64,000 bases of DNA from JACKJP01 sp050249695 (GCA_050249695.1 JBFWQA010000005.1:172561-236560); one strand, 5' to 3'; shown: positions 1 to 9,383, numbered from the stretch's first letter. Numbers and translations are program-made. Notes: generated from the sequence alone by a model not told the origin.

Positions 1-262
1 CGCCTACGGTATCCGGATCGAAAACCTCCTACTGGTCACGGAACCGGAGGAAATCGCGGGCGGGGAACGGCCGATGCTCGGTTTCGAGACGCTGACGATC
101 GCGCCGATTGACCTGCGACTGGTCGATCCCTCATTGCTCGACGAAGCCGAGATCGCGTGGCTCAATGCCTATCATGCCCGGGTGCGCGAAACACTCTCGC
201 CGGCTCTGGGGGATGCCGACCGCGCATGGCTGATTGCTGCAACGCGCCCCATCGGCAAATAG
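1..262 (+). CDS. Xaa-Pro aminopeptidase (M24, aminopeptidase P), C-terminal fragment
   Basis: Only the last ~86 codons are inside the window; the frame is open from base 2 and stops at 260-262. The visible peptide starts AYGIRIENLLLV and continues through GFETLTIAPIDLRL, which matches the end of the creatinase fold plus the C-terminal extension of aminopeptidase P. These cytosolic metalloenzymes remove the N-terminal residue ahead of proline. The metal ligands lie upstream and cannot be checked, apart from the small conserved stretch around the RIEN motif. The gene is convergent with azlD, whose stop begins two bases downstream. Identification rests on the conserved tail, so the family is likely but the exact subfamily is open. 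Confidence 0.8.
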   Translation, partial: AYGIRIENLLLVTEPEEIAGGERPMLGFETLTIAPIDLRLVDPSLLDEAEIAWLNAYHARVRETLSPALGDADRAWLIAATRPIGK

Positions 263-264
263 AA

Positions 265-570
265 TTACAGACCCGCCATCCTCAGCGCCACGACGGCGAG
301 CGTCCCCACGAGGATGACGGCGATCAGCGGCAGCCGCAGCGCCGCGACCATGGCAATCGCCGACGCCAGCGTCTCGGCCGGCCCCTCGGTGAGCATCGAG
401 GGCGCGACGACGGAGATCAGCACCACCGGGGGAATAGCCTCGAAGGCGGCGCGCATTCGCTCGTCCATTCCCGCAAGCTTCCCGGCGATGAAGACACCGC
501 CGAGCCGCGTCAGATAGGTGATCACCGCCATTGCGATGATGACGACGAGATTGAGCGCATCGGCGTTCAT
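265..570 (-). CDS. azlD: AzlD-family branched-chain amino acid exporter subunit
   Basis: A 101-residue membrane protein with about four hydrophobic helices (VVIIAMAVITYLTRLGGVFIAG, then IPPVVLISVVAPSML, then LPLIAVILVGTLAVVAL). The TYLTR segment in helix 1 is typical of AzlD. AzlD is the small partner of AzlC in exporters linked to branched-chain amino acids and related compounds. The start at 570 was chosen because its ATG overlaps the azlC stop as ATGA (567-570), implying coupled translation, and because upstream extension of the frame runs through azlC. The substrate cannot be told from sequence. Confidence 0.9.
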   Translation of the reverse strand: MNADALNLVVIIAMAVITYLTRLGGVFIAGKLAGMDERMRAAFEAIPPVVLISVVAPSMLTEGPAETLASAIAMVAALRLPLIAVILVGTLAVVALRMAGL

Positions 571-1259
571 GCGGGAGCACGCCTCCCCGCGGTCGCCCAA
601 GCGGCGGCGAGGCCCGCGGCTGCCCCGGCCACGACGTGCCAGGGCGGCCCGAAGGCCAGGTGAACAAGCGCGGAGGCGATCGCCGCGGCGATGATCCCCG
701 CGCCCGCATGGCGGCTTTTCCAGAACCCCATGACAAGGCCGATGAACATGGCGGTGAACACGAAATCGAAGCCGTATCGGGCCGGATTCTCGATCGCCGC
801 GCCGACGATGGCGCCCGCCGCACTGGAAAGCGACCACATGAGGATCAGGATCAGCCCCATCGTGAACCAGTAGGCGGGGGTGACGCGCTCCATCATCGCC
901 CGTCGCTCGCTCATGGCCCAGATTTCATCAATCATGAAGAAAAGCGCGACAGTGCGCACGGGTGCGCTGAAGGCGCCGAGTTTGGGCGCGATCGAGGCTC
1001 CCATCAGCACATGCCGGCTGTTGATCAACAGCGTCGAGAAAAGGATCGCGGCGACGGGAAGCGGTGGCATCCACAATTCGACGGCGGCGAACTGGGCACC
1101 GCCCGCAAATACCAGCGCCGACATCAGCCAGACTTCCAGAGGACTGAGGCCCTTGGACGCCGCGATGGCGCCAAAGAGCAGGCCTATCGGCACCGCCGCC
1201 GGAATGATCGGCGTGATGTCGAGGAAGCCGCGGCGCATCGCAGGGAGAATATCGGACAT
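567..1259 (-). CDS. azlC: AzlC-family branched-chain amino acid exporter, large subunit
   Basis: 230 residues starting MSDILPAMRRGFLDITPIIP. It has the AzlC hallmark GLLFGAIAASKGLSPLEV, the FAGGAQFAAVELW stretch and LLINSRHVLMGASIAP, within about seven predicted membrane segments. A longer frame extends to 1382, but the start at 1259 has a Shine-Dalgarno-like GAGGGG 7-12 bases upstream and matches the usual family N-terminus. It forms a two-gene operon with azlD through a 4-base overlap. It lies downstream of ligA on the same strand after a 98-base gap, so it may have its own promoter. Predicted inner-membrane exporter; substrate specificity is inferred from the family only. Confidence 0.93.
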   Translation of the reverse strand: MSDILPAMRRGFLDITPIIPAAVPIGLLFGAIAASKGLSPLEVWLMSALVFAGGAQFAAVELWMPPLPVAAILFSTLLINSRHVLMGASIAPKLGAFSAPVRTVALFFMIDEIWAMSERRAMMERVTPAYWFTMGLILILMWSLSSAAGAIVGAAIENPARYGFDFVFTAMFIGLVMGFWKSRHAGAGIIAAAIASALVHLAFGPPWHVVAGAAAGLAAAWATAGRRAPA

Positions 1260-1357
1260 GGAAAACCCCTCGGAAAGAAGGCGGGGAATTTGGCCCGGCC
1301 GCCTGTCGGCGACAACCCCCATGCCATGCATGAAGTCATGCGCGCCACACACGCGTT

Positions 1358-3499
1358 TCAGCCGCCCGCGCGCGCCAGCCACTCGTCTTCGTCGATCACC
1401 TCAATCCCGAAAGAGCGGGCTTTTTCCAGCTTGGATCCCGCGCCCGGACCGGCAACGACGAGATCGGTTTTCTTCGACACCGAACCCGTCGCCTTGGCGC
1501 CGAGCCTCTCGGCCATCGCCTCGGCCTCCTGGCGGGTCATTTTCTCCAGCGCGCCGGTGAAGACGACCGTCTTTCCGTAGAGCGGGTGGTCCGTCGGTGC
1601 GTCCACGGCCGCTTCCTCGCGCACGGCGACATGGCCGAGCAGCGCCGCGACGGCCTCGCGGTTATGCGCCTCGCCGAAGAACTGGATGATCGCCTCGGCG
1701 ACAACCTCGCCGATATCCTCGATGCCTTCCAGCTTCTCGCGCGCCGCCACGTCGCCCGAAAGCGCCGCCTCCGCCGTCCGCGCCAGTTCGCCGAACGAGC
1801 CGAAACCCCGCGCAAGGCGTTTCGCCGTCGTTTCGCCGACATGCCGGATGCCGAGCGCGAAGATGAAGCGCGAAAGATCTATTTTCCGGCGCTCGTCGAT
1901 CGCCCTGAACAGCTTGAGAACGGACTTCTCGCCGAAGCCTTCCCATTGCGTCAGGTTGAAGTCGCCCGCCATCTGACGTGACTCAAGCGTAAAGATATCC
2001 GCCGGCTGGCGCAGTATTCCCCTGGCATGGAAAAGCTCGATCTGCTTGTCGCCTAGGCCTTCGATATCGAATGCAAGCCGGGAGGCGAAATGCTTCATCT
2101 TTTCGACCGCCTGGGCGTCGCAGACCAGCCCCCCGGTACAGCGCGTGACCGAATCGGGCCGGCCGGTCTTGGCGTTCGGCTCGCGCACCGCATGGCTGCC
2201 GCAGACTGGGCAAATCTTCGGAAAATCATATGGTTTGGCATCAGCGGGCCGCTTGTCGACAATCACGTCGACGACCTTGGGAATGACATCCCCTGCCCGC
2301 TCGATGATCACCGTATCGCCGATACGGATGTCGCGCCCCTCGCGGATCGGCTCGCCTTCCGAATCGAGCCCGGCGATGTAGTCGGCATTGTGCAGCGTCG
2401 CGTTGGATACGACGACGCCCCCCACGGTGACGGGCTCAAGCCGCGCCACCGGCGTCAGCGCGCCGGTGCGCCCGACCTGGATCTCGATGTCCTTGAGAAC
2501 GGTGATCGCCTTCTCGGCGGGGAACTTGTGGGCGATGGCCCAGCGCGGCGAGCGCGAGACGAAACCCAGGCTGTTCTGCAGGGCGATCCGGTCGACCTTG
2601 TAGACGACGCCGTCTATATCATAGCCGAGGCTGCCGCGCTTTTCGGCGATGTCATTGTAATAGACCAGCATGTCAGCAATGCCGGCGACCCGCGCGCTCA
2701 GCGGATTGACCTTGAAACCCCAATCCGCGAACGCGTCGAGGATGCCGCTCTGGCTCTCGCCGGGCAGCCGCGCCGCCTCTCCCCAGCCATAGGCGAAGAA
2801 GTTCAGCTTGCGGCTGCGCGTGATCTCCGCGTCGAGCTGGCGCAGCGACCCAGCCGCCGCGTTGCGTGGATTGGCGTAGATCTGCCTGCCGGCTTCGGCC
2901 TGCCGCGCGTTGAGCGCCGCGAACTCCGCGTGGCTCATGAATACCTCGCCGCGCACTTCGAATACGCCGGCATGGCCGCCGCCGTTCAGTTTTGCCGGAA
3001 TGTCGGAAACGGTCTTGAGATTGGCCGTGATGTCTTCCCCTTCGAAGCCGTCGCCGCGCGTTGCCCCCTGCACGAAGATGCCATCCTCGTAGCGGAGCGA
3101 GGCGGAAAGCCCGTCGATCTTTGGTTCGGCGAAAAAGGTGACGTCGCTGTCCGTGGACAGATCGAGGAAGCGACGGACGCGCTCCACGAAACCTTCCACA
3201 TCCCCGTCATCGAAGGCATTGTCGAGCGACAGCATCGGCACCGTGTGACGGACCTTGGCAAATCCTTCCGCAGGCGCCGCGCCCACGCGTTTCGAAGGGC
3301 TGTCGGGCCGGATCAGTTCGGGGAAACGGGCCTCTATCGCGGCGTTGCGGCGGCGCAGCGCGTCATAATCCGCGTCCGATACTGTCGGCGCGTCCTGCTG
3401 GTAATAGCGCGCATCGTGAGCGGCGATCTCGGCGGCCAACCGCTCAAGCTCCCCGCGCGCCTCCTCCGGCGTCAGATCCTCGACCTGACGGCCGTTCAC
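1358..3499 (-). CDS. ligA: NAD-dependent DNA ligase LigA
   Basis: 713 residues, full length for LigA. Domains in order: N-terminal Ia domain (YYQQDAPTVSDADYD), nucleotidyltransferase with the KIDG adenylation motif (catalytic Lys about residue 127), OB fold, four-cysteine zinc finger (CPVCG ... C ... C, around residues 420-450), helix-hairpin-helix repeats and a C-terminal BRCT domain beginning near HPLYGKTVVFTGAL. It seals nicks between Okazaki fragments using NAD+. Its ATG overlaps the recN stop (ATGA, 3496-3499), so the two are probably co-transcribed at the end of the dcw block. No anomalies seen. Confidence 0.98.
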   Translation of the reverse strand: MNGRQVEDLTPEEARGELERLAAEIAAHDARYYQQDAPTVSDADYDALRRRNAAIEARFPELIRPDSPSKRVGAAPAEGFAKVRHTVPMLSLDNAFDDGDVEGFVERVRRFLDLSTDSDVTFFAEPKIDGLSASLRYEDGIFVQGATRGDGFEGEDITANLKTVSDIPAKLNGGGHAGVFEVRGEVFMSHAEFAALNARQAEAGRQIYANPRNAAAGSLRQLDAEITRSRKLNFFAYGWGEAARLPGESQSGILDAFADWGFKVNPLSARVAGIADMLVYYNDIAEKRGSLGYDIDGVVYKVDRIALQNSLGFVSRSPRWAIAHKFPAEKAITVLKDIEIQVGRTGALTPVARLEPVTVGGVVVSNATLHNADYIAGLDSEGEPIREGRDIRIGDTVIIERAGDVIPKVVDVIVDKRPADAKPYDFPKICPVCGSHAVREPNAKTGRPDSVTRCTGGLVCDAQAVEKMKHFASRLAFDIEGLGDKQIELFHARGILRQPADIFTLESRQMAGDFNLTQWEGFGEKSVLKLFRAIDERRKIDLSRFIFALGIRHVGETTAKRLARGFGSFGELARTAEAALSGDVAAREKLEGIEDIGEVVAEAIIQFFGEAHNREAVAALLGHVAVREEAAVDAPTDHPLYGKTVVFTGALEKMTRQEAEAMAERLGAKATGSVSKKTDLVVAGPGAGSKLEKARSFGIEVIDEDEWLARAGG

Positions 3500-5172
3500 G
3501 ACGCCGATCCCATGAGCCGGCGCGCCGCGGCGCGTGCTTCGTCGGTGATCGTCGCGCCGGCCAGCATGCGCGCGATTTCCTCGCCCCGCGTGGCGCTGTC
3601 GAGTGCCGTGACATTCGTCGCCGCCATGACCTCGCCTGTCGTCTTTTCGATGCGGTAGTGATGGTCGGCGATCGCGGCCACCTGCGGCGCGTGCGTTACG
3701 GAAAGAACCTGCACCCCGGCGGACAAGCGCTTCAGCCGCTGGCCGATCGCATCGGCGACGGCACCGCCGACGGCTGTATCGATTTCGTCGAATACCAGCG
3801 TCGGCGCGCTGCCCCTGTCGGCCAGTGCGACCTTCAGCGCCAGGATGAAGCGCGACAGTTCGCCACCGGATGCGATCTTGCCGATCGGACCGGGATCGGC
3901 GCCCGGATTGGTCTGCACGGTGAACGAGACCCGGTCATTGCCATTCGGCGACGACGGCCTTGTCTCGTCGGTATCCACCCGGGTCGCGAACAGGGCCTGC
4001 CCGAGTTTCAGCGGTGCAAGCTCCGCCATCACCGCCTTGTCGAGCGCGCCGGCCGCCTCGCGCCGCGCGGCGCTGAGCGCCGCCGCCGCCGTCGCATAGG
4101 CCGTCTTCGCCTCGACGAGTGCCGCTTCGCACCCGGCAAGCCGCTCCGCGCCGGCATCGATGGCGGCGAGTTCGCCTTCCATCCGCTCCCTCAGCGCGGG
4201 CAGATCGTCGACCTGGACCTGATGCTTGCGCGCGAGCGCGCGCAGGGCGAACAGCCGCTCCTCGATCCGGTCCATCTCGGCCTGGTCGAACGCCCCCTCG
4301 GCCAGCGCCCGCTCAATGGTTTCGCGGGCATATCCGAGCTCGGTGAGCACACGTTCCAGCGCCTCCAGTATCGGTTTGAGCACCGGGCCTTCAGCTCCGG
4401 GGCGCCGCTCCAGCCGGCGCAGGATGCCGGCGATCGGTACCGCCGGATCGTTCTGGCCGGCAACCGCGTCGAGGGCCTGATTGAGATCGTCCGCGACGGC
4501 CTCGGCCTGCATCATCGCGTGCCGACGGGCGGCGAGCGCTTCGTCCTCGCCGACCTCCGGCCGGATGTCGCGCAGCTCTCCAACGGCATGGGTCAGGAAC
4601 TCCCGCTCCTGTTCGGCCTGTTCCAGGCGCGCCGCCGCCTTGTCGCGCGCTTCGATCGCGGCCCGGAGATTGCCGTGCGCCCGGCCGACAGTCGCCAGCA
4701 GGACGTCGTGCCCGCCATAGGCGTCGAGCAGCGCCCTGTGCGCGTTCGCATCGACCAGCGCCCGGTCGTCGTGCTGCCCGTGAATCTCGACGAGCAGCGC
4801 GCCGATTTCGCGCAGGAAGGCGACGCCGACGGCGACATCGTTGACGAAAGCGCGGGAGCGTCCGTCGCGGGTCTGCACGCGGCGCAGAATCACCGCTTCG
4901 TCATTCGGCAGACCCTGGTCTGCCATCAGCGCGCGTGCGGGATGCGACATCGGCGGATCGAACACCGCAGTCACGCTGCCCTGCTCGGCCCCCTTGCGCA
5001 CGAGCGACCCGTCTCCCCGCGCGCCCAGCGCCAGGCTGAGGCTGTCGAGCAGGATCGACTTGCCCGCACCGGTCTCGCCGGTCAGCACGGTCATCCCGCC
5101 GGCGAAATCCAGCTCGAGAGCCTCGATCAGAACAATGTCGCGAATGGACAGTGAGCCAAGCATGGCCCGCAA
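3496..5172 (-). CDS. recN: DNA repair protein RecN
   Basis: 558 residues. Walker A GETGAGKS lies at residues 32-39, close to the N-terminus as in SMC-like proteins; a long coiled-coil middle (e.g. RDKAAARLEQAEQER) follows, then the C-terminal signature SGGELSRFILALK and Walker B LVFDEIDTAVGG. RecN is a cohesin-like ATPase that acts at double-strand breaks. Two starts are possible: ATG at 5172 (MRAMLGSL) or the internal ATG at 5163 (MLGSLSIRD), which aligns better with typical RecN N-termini. The gene sits between bamD and ligA, the usual rhizobial position. Confidence 0.97.
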   Translation of the reverse strand: MRAMLGSLSIRDIVLIEALELDFAGGMTVLTGETGAGKSILLDSLSLALGARGDGSLVRKGAEQGSVTAVFDPPMSHPARALMADQGLPNDEAVILRRVQTRDGRSRAFVNDVAVGVAFLREIGALLVEIHGQHDDRALVDANAHRALLDAYGGHDVLLATVGRAHGNLRAAIEARDKAAARLEQAEQEREFLTHAVGELRDIRPEVGEDEALAARRHAMMQAEAVADDLNQALDAVAGQNDPAVPIAGILRRLERRPGAEGPVLKPILEALERVLTELGYARETIERALAEGAFDQAEMDRIEERLFALRALARKHQVQVDDLPALRERMEGELAAIDAGAERLAGCEAALVEAKTAYATAAAALSAARREAAGALDKAVMAELAPLKLGQALFATRVDTDETRPSSPNGNDRVSFTVQTNPGADPGPIGKIASGGELSRFILALKVALADRGSAPTLVFDEIDTAVGGAVADAIGQRLKRLSAGVQVLSVTHAPQVAAIADHHYRIEKTTGEVMAATNVTALDSATRGEEIARMLAGATITDEARAAARRLMGSAS

Positions 5173-5286
5173 TCTAGTTCCTTCACCGCAGGACTGAAAC
5201 AGTTCTGTTGGCTTGCCTGCATGGAATTCGTCAGGCAGGCGGACGACCGCTCCGGGGCATCGGGGAAAAGCCCGGATGTTCAGGCG

Positions 5287-6231
5287 TCAGGATGCGCCGA
5301 TGGCATCGCGGAAGAGCTGGCTGATCCAGGATGACCGGTTCTCCTGCGGCTGAAGCCCGCCCTTCTGCAGCAGCCTGTAGGAATCCTGGTACCACTCCGA
5401 ATCGGGGAAGTTGTGGCCAAGAACCGCTGCGGCCGTCTGGGCCTCATTGACGATGCCGAGCGCCATATAGGTTTCGGTCAGCCGGTGCAGGGCCTCTTCG
5501 ACGTGGCGGGTCGTCTGATAATTGGTTACGACGTTCCGGTATCGGTTCAGGGCGGCCAGATATGAGCCCCGATTCTGATAGTAGCGGCCGACTTCCATCT
5601 CCTTGCCTGCCAGCTGGTCGCGCGCGATGATGATCTTTTCGCGTGCGTCCGCGGCATATTCCGACTGCGGATATTTCTCCACCAGCTCCGTCATCTCGCG
5701 CAGCGCCTTGGCGGCAAGCTTCTGGTCGCGCTCGATGGTCGGGACCTGCTTGAAATAGGATTCAGCGATCAGATACTGCGCATAAGCGGCATCCTCCGAC
5801 CCGGGATAGAGCGTCAGGTAGCGCTCCCCGGCGGCGATGGTCTCGTCATACTGGCCGATGCGGTAGTGCGAATAGGTGATCAGGATCAGCGATTTGCGCG
5901 CAAGATCCGAATAGGGATGAAGCCGTTCGACCTGTTCGAACTTGATGACCGCTGAGCGGTAAGACCCGCTGTCCAGTTGGGCAAGTCCCTCATTGTAGAG
6001 GACGTTGACCGGCGTGTTCTCGATCTCCTCCTCGGTCTTGGCCTTCTTCAGCCAACCCGGACGCAGCGTCGGCAGGCTCGGAAAACCGGCCGACCGGCTT
6101 TCGGTGCCGGGGGCCGACCCGCGGTTGAGAATGCCAGTGTCACAGCCGGCGGCGAGACCGGCGATGCATATAGCCGTCCCGATGCCGACCAGCTTCCTCA
6201 GCATGGGGGCGGATTTATGAGCGTGACGCAT
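5287..6231 (-). CDS. bamD: Outer membrane assembly lipoprotein BamD (ComL)
   Basis: 314 residues from the chosen ATG. A lipoprotein signal with lipobox LAAGC ends at Cys30, followed by TPR-type repeats (NVLYNEGLAQLDSGSYRSA, AYAQYLIAESYFKQ, YYQNRGSYLAALNRY). BamD is the essential lipoprotein of the BAM complex that inserts beta-barrel proteins. Start choice is uncertain: in-frame starts at 6285 (GTG), 6273 (ATG, with GGTGAAG just upstream) and 6204 also exist. 6231 gives a normal-length signal peptide and has GGGAAGG about 11 bases upstream. It lies between lpxC and recN, the conserved alphaproteobacterial order. Confidence 0.95.
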   Translation of the reverse strand: MRHAHKSAPMLRKLVGIGTAICIAGLAAGCDTGILNRGSAPGTESRSAGFPSLPTLRPGWLKKAKTEEEIENTPVNVLYNEGLAQLDSGSYRSAVIKFEQVERLHPYSDLARKSLILITYSHYRIGQYDETIAAGERYLTLYPGSEDAAYAQYLIAESYFKQVPTIERDQKLAAKALREMTELVEKYPQSEYAADAREKIIIARDQLAGKEMEVGRYYQNRGSYLAALNRYRNVVTNYQTTRHVEEALHRLTETYMALGIVNEAQTAAAVLGHNFPDSEWYQDSYRLLQKGGLQPQENRSSWISQLFRDAIGAS

Positions 6232-6385
6232 GGGCTGATCAGCCTTCCCACTGGCCGCCATCGAAAGCGGCATGTCGATCTTCACCCGGTTGCTACCGTC
6301 GGGCCGGGCCCCTTGTTATCCCAATTCCTGCCGTCACCGCAATCGCGCCGGGCGCTAACGTCGCTGGGGCATGAATGCAGCATTT

Positions 6386-6401
6386 CTGCGGCATGCCGCA
6401 G
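6386..6401. promoter_or_regulatory. Perfect 16-bp palindrome upstream of bamD
   Basis: CTGCGGCATGCCGCAG reads identically on both strands. It lies in the ~200-base gap between the lpxC stop (6430) and the bamD start, about 155 bases before the bamD ATG. It could be an operator, or a stem at the end of the lpxC transcript. No U-rich tract follows, so a classical terminator is not supported. Confidence 0.35.
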
Positions 6402-6429
6402 CCCGTCTTCGCCGGAAAGTGAAAAATGA

Positions 6430-7419
6430 TCAGGAAACGACGGGCTTGTAGACCGGGCCGGCCGCCGCGCCGATCTCGGCATGTCCGCTTTCGCGGCGCT
6501 GTGGCATCTCTTCCACCATGGTCCAGGCGCTCCTGTCGGCCAGCAGGGCCGACACCACGCCGCAATTGACCTTGTGGCCGCCGCGGGCGGAACGGTACTT
6601 CCCGAGGATGGGCGCGCCGGCGAGGGCCAGATCGCCGACCGCATCGAGCGCCTTGTGGCGAACGAACTCGTCCGCGTAGCGTAGGCCTTCCGGGTTCACC
6701 AGATTGGTCTCGCCGATCACCACCGTATTGTCGAGCGAGGCACCGAGCGCAAAGCCGCCGGCCCAGAGACGTTCGACATCCCTCATGAAGCCGAAGGTGC
6801 GGGCTCGGGACAATTCGGCGCGGAAAACGCCGGGTTGCAGATCGAATTCGATTTTCTGCCGGCCGACGAGATGGGAATCGAAATCGATCTCGATCTCGAA
6901 CCGGCGGCCGTCATGGGGAAGCAGTTCCCCGTAGGCATCGCCGCTCTGGAAGCGGACAGGCTTGAGCACGCGAATGAACTTGCGTGCCGCCATATGGTGG
7001 CGCAGGCCAACCTGATCGATGGCATCGACGAAGGCCTCGGCCGAGCCGTCCATGATCGGCACTTCGTCGGAGTCGATCTCCACCACCGCATTGTCGACGC
7101 CCAGACCGCAGAGCGCCGCCATCAGATGCTCGACGGTGGCGATGGAAAGGCCGTGCGGCGTACCCAGACACGTGCACAGATCGGTGGAGGAAACGGCGCT
7201 GACCCGCGCCGGAATTTCAACTTCGCGTCCGCCGGTCAGGCCGCTGCGGACAAAAATGATGCCGGTGTCGGGGCTGGCGGGATGGATGATGACGGAAGCC
7301 GGTGCACCGCTGTGAACGCCCACACCTTCGAGAACGACCTGTTCGGCAAGCGTCGTCTGTACAGCGTGCGTCGTCTGCACGGCATGGGCCGACTGCGTGG
7401 TTGCCTGGGATTTCGTCAT
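6430..7419 (-). CDS. lpxC: UDP-3-O-acyl-N-acetylglucosamine deacetylase LpxC
   Basis: 329 residues starting MTKSQATTQS. It catalyses the committed step of lipid A synthesis in the cytosol. Zinc ligands are visible as His98 (VEHLMAAL), His255 and Asp259 (RHKALDAVGD); the general base Glu97 and catalytic His282 (GGHKVNCG) are present. The frame stays open upstream to 7653, but that stretch has no family similarity; the ATG at 7419 has AAGGGG just upstream. N-terminal residues 11-27 are unusually repetitive (AHAVQTTHAVQTTLAEQ). It lies directly after ftsZ, separated by a terminator, so it probably has its own promoter. Confidence 0.97.
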   Translation of the reverse strand: MTKSQATTQSAHAVQTTHAVQTTLAEQVVLEGVGVHSGAPASVIIHPASPDTGIIFVRSGLTGGREVEIPARVSAVSSTDLCTCLGTPHGLSIATVEHLMAALCGLGVDNAVVEIDSDEVPIMDGSAEAFVDAIDQVGLRHHMAARKFIRVLKPVRFQSGDAYGELLPHDGRRFEIEIDFDSHLVGRQKIEFDLQPGVFRAELSRARTFGFMRDVERLWAGGFALGASLDNTVVIGETNLVNPEGLRYADEFVRHKALDAVGDLALAGAPILGKYRSARGGHKVNCGVVSALLADRSAWTMVEEMPQRRESGHAEIGAAAGPVYKPVVS

Positions 7420-7651
7420 TCGCCCCTTACCCGCAACTGGAACATCGAATCTGCTGCCAGATTTGTCCGTTCGAAACACTGAAGCTTCTTTTTGTGAGAG
7501 CCGCGCCCTGCCCCCAAGGCGCTCGGAAAGAAGTTCAGCCCCTGATTTCGCAGTAAGTTCTACCGGAATCAACGCGGGTCGCCAAATCACGGATTTTTTC
7601 GCCGTGTTACCATTTCGCCACATTTCAGAACGCCTTACGCCACAAAAGAAC

Positions 7652-7692
7652 AAACCGTGCGAACCGAAGGGGAAGGTCAGTTCGCACGGTTT
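7652..7692 (-). terminator. Rho-independent terminator downstream of ftsZ
   Basis: A 13-bp perfect inverted repeat (arms 7652-7664 and 7680-7692, core AACCGTGCGAAC / GTTCGCACGGTT) with a 15-base loop. It begins about 20 bases past the ftsZ stop and is followed on the minus strand by the U-rich sequence GTTCTTTTG. This should end or attenuate the dcw transcript before lpxC. Confidence 0.85.
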
Positions 7693-7712
7693 TTCAACGA
7701 TTTACTCCGACA

Positions 7713-9383
7713 TCACATCGATTGCCGGCGCAGAAACGCCGGAATGTCATACTGATCGTCTTCACCGGATGTTGCAGTTCGTGACATCCCGACGGGCCGC
7801 GGCGCGTGCACCGCACTGCGGTCTGGTGTCGCAGGTCTGGACTGCTTGGCGAATTCGGACACCGGTTGACCGTGATTCGACGCTGCCGGCGCGCGCGGCT
7901 CTGTGCGATCGGCGCCCGTGGATTCGTCCTCGGGGCGTCCCATTCCCGCCGCCACGAGGCGCTGCAGCAGGTTTGGCCGGCGCGAACCTTCCGCCGCCGG
8001 CGCTTCCGGCGCCGCCCGATGACGGGCGATTTCGCGCTGGGCGATGGGCGGAAAATCCTCCACCTGCGGCATCCTCACCCGCGCGGCGGCATCGGGCCGC
8101 TCGGCAACCGGGGGAATGAATTCCACCGGCTCGTCGTAGTGATGCGCAACCGGGGCAGCCGCCTCGGCGATCGGAAGAGCCTCCTCGGCAGCCTTGCGCT
8201 GCAGCGTCACCGTATGGTCGCCGCTCTGGATGGCAACCGGAGCAACGGGAGCCTCCGCGACGGCCGGCATCGGCATTTCCGCCGCCGGCTCGGCCGGGGC
8301 GGCCGGCGCCTGGCGGATTTCCTCCGCCCTCGGCATGCGCGGCGCCGCGGCGCTGTCGCGCAGCTTCTGGGTCAGCGCGGCGATCGAGGCCTCGGCCGCG
8401 TCGCTCATCTCGCCATTGTCGCCGTCGATGCCGGTCGCCACCACGGAAACGCGGATCACGCCTTCCAGCGCGTCGTCGAAGGTTGCGCCGAGGATGACAT
8501 TGGCTTCGGTATCGACCTCGCTGCGGATGCGCGAGGCCGCCTCGTCCACCTCGAACAGCGTCAGATCGTTGCCGCCGGTGATCGAGATCAGCAGGCCCTT
8601 GGCGCCCTTCATGGAGGCGTCTTCCAGCAGCGGGTTGGCGATCGCCGCCGCCGCCGCCTTGGTCGCGCGATCGTCGCCCGAGGCTTCGCCCGTGCCCATC
8701 ATCGCCTTGCCCATATTGCGCATGACCGTGCGAACATCGGCGAAGTCGAGATTGATCAGGCCTTCCTTGACCATGAGGTCGGTGATGCAGGCGACGCCCG
8801 AATAGAGGACCTGATCGGCCAGGGCGAACGCTTCCGCGAAGGTCGTCTTCTCGTTGGCGACCCGAAACAGATTCTGGTTCGGGATGACAATGAGCGTATC
8901 GACATATTTCTGCAGTTCCTCGATGCCCTGATCGGCGATCTTCATGCGCCTTGGACCTTCGAACTGGAACGGTTTGGTGACCACGCCGACGGTCAGGATC
9001 CCCGCCTCGCGCGCCGCCTTGGCGATCACGGGTGCGGCGCCGGTTCCGGTACCGCCGCCCATGCCGGCGGTAACGAAGGCCATATGCGCCTGCTGCAGGT
9101 GATCGGTGATTTCGCCGATCGCCTCCTCGGCAGCCGCTCGACCGATTTCCGGCTGCGAACCGGCACCCAGCCCCTCGGTGATCGCAACACCCATCTGGAT
9201 GATGCGTTCAGCCCGCGAGGACGTCAGCGCCTGTGCGTCCGTGTTGGCGACGACGAAATCGACGCCGTCGAGATTGGATGCGATCATGTTATTGACGGCA
9301 TTGCAGCCGCCGCCGCCCACGCCGAATACGACGATACGGGGCTTGAGCTCCGTAATGTCGGGCATTTTCAAGTTGATAGTCAT
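7713..9383 (-). CDS. ftsZ: Cell division GTPase FtsZ
   Basis: 556 residues, long for FtsZ because of an extended alphaproteobacterial linker. The tubulin-like GTPase domain carries GGGGCNAVNNM near residue 25, the GTP signature GGGTGTG at 109-115 and the T7 loop NLDFADVRTV at 211-220 that completes the neighbouring subunit's active site. After about residue 320 comes a Pro/Ala-rich disordered linker of ~220 residues, ending in the conserved tail DIPAFLRRQ that binds FtsA and other partners. It polymerises into the Z ring at midcell. Located after ftsA with an 81-base gap and followed by a strong terminator. Confidence 0.98.
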   Translation of the reverse strand: MTINLKMPDITELKPRIVVFGVGGGGCNAVNNMIASNLDGVDFVVANTDAQALTSSRAERIIQMGVAITEGLGAGSQPEIGRAAAEEAIGEITDHLQQAHMAFVTAGMGGGTGTGAAPVIAKAAREAGILTVGVVTKPFQFEGPRRMKIADQGIEELQKYVDTLIVIPNQNLFRVANEKTTFAEAFALADQVLYSGVACITDLMVKEGLINLDFADVRTVMRNMGKAMMGTGEASGDDRATKAAAAAIANPLLEDASMKGAKGLLISITGGNDLTLFEVDEAASRIRSEVDTEANVILGATFDDALEGVIRVSVVATGIDGDNGEMSDAAEASIAALTQKLRDSAAAPRMPRAEEIRQAPAAPAEPAAEMPMPAVAEAPVAPVAIQSGDHTVTLQRKAAEEALPIAEAAAPVAHHYDEPVEFIPPVAERPDAAARVRMPQVEDFPPIAQREIARHRAAPEAPAAEGSRRPNLLQRLVAAGMGRPEDESTGADRTEPRAPAASNHGQPVSEFAKQSRPATPDRSAVHAPRPVGMSRTATSGEDDQYDIPAFLRRQSM

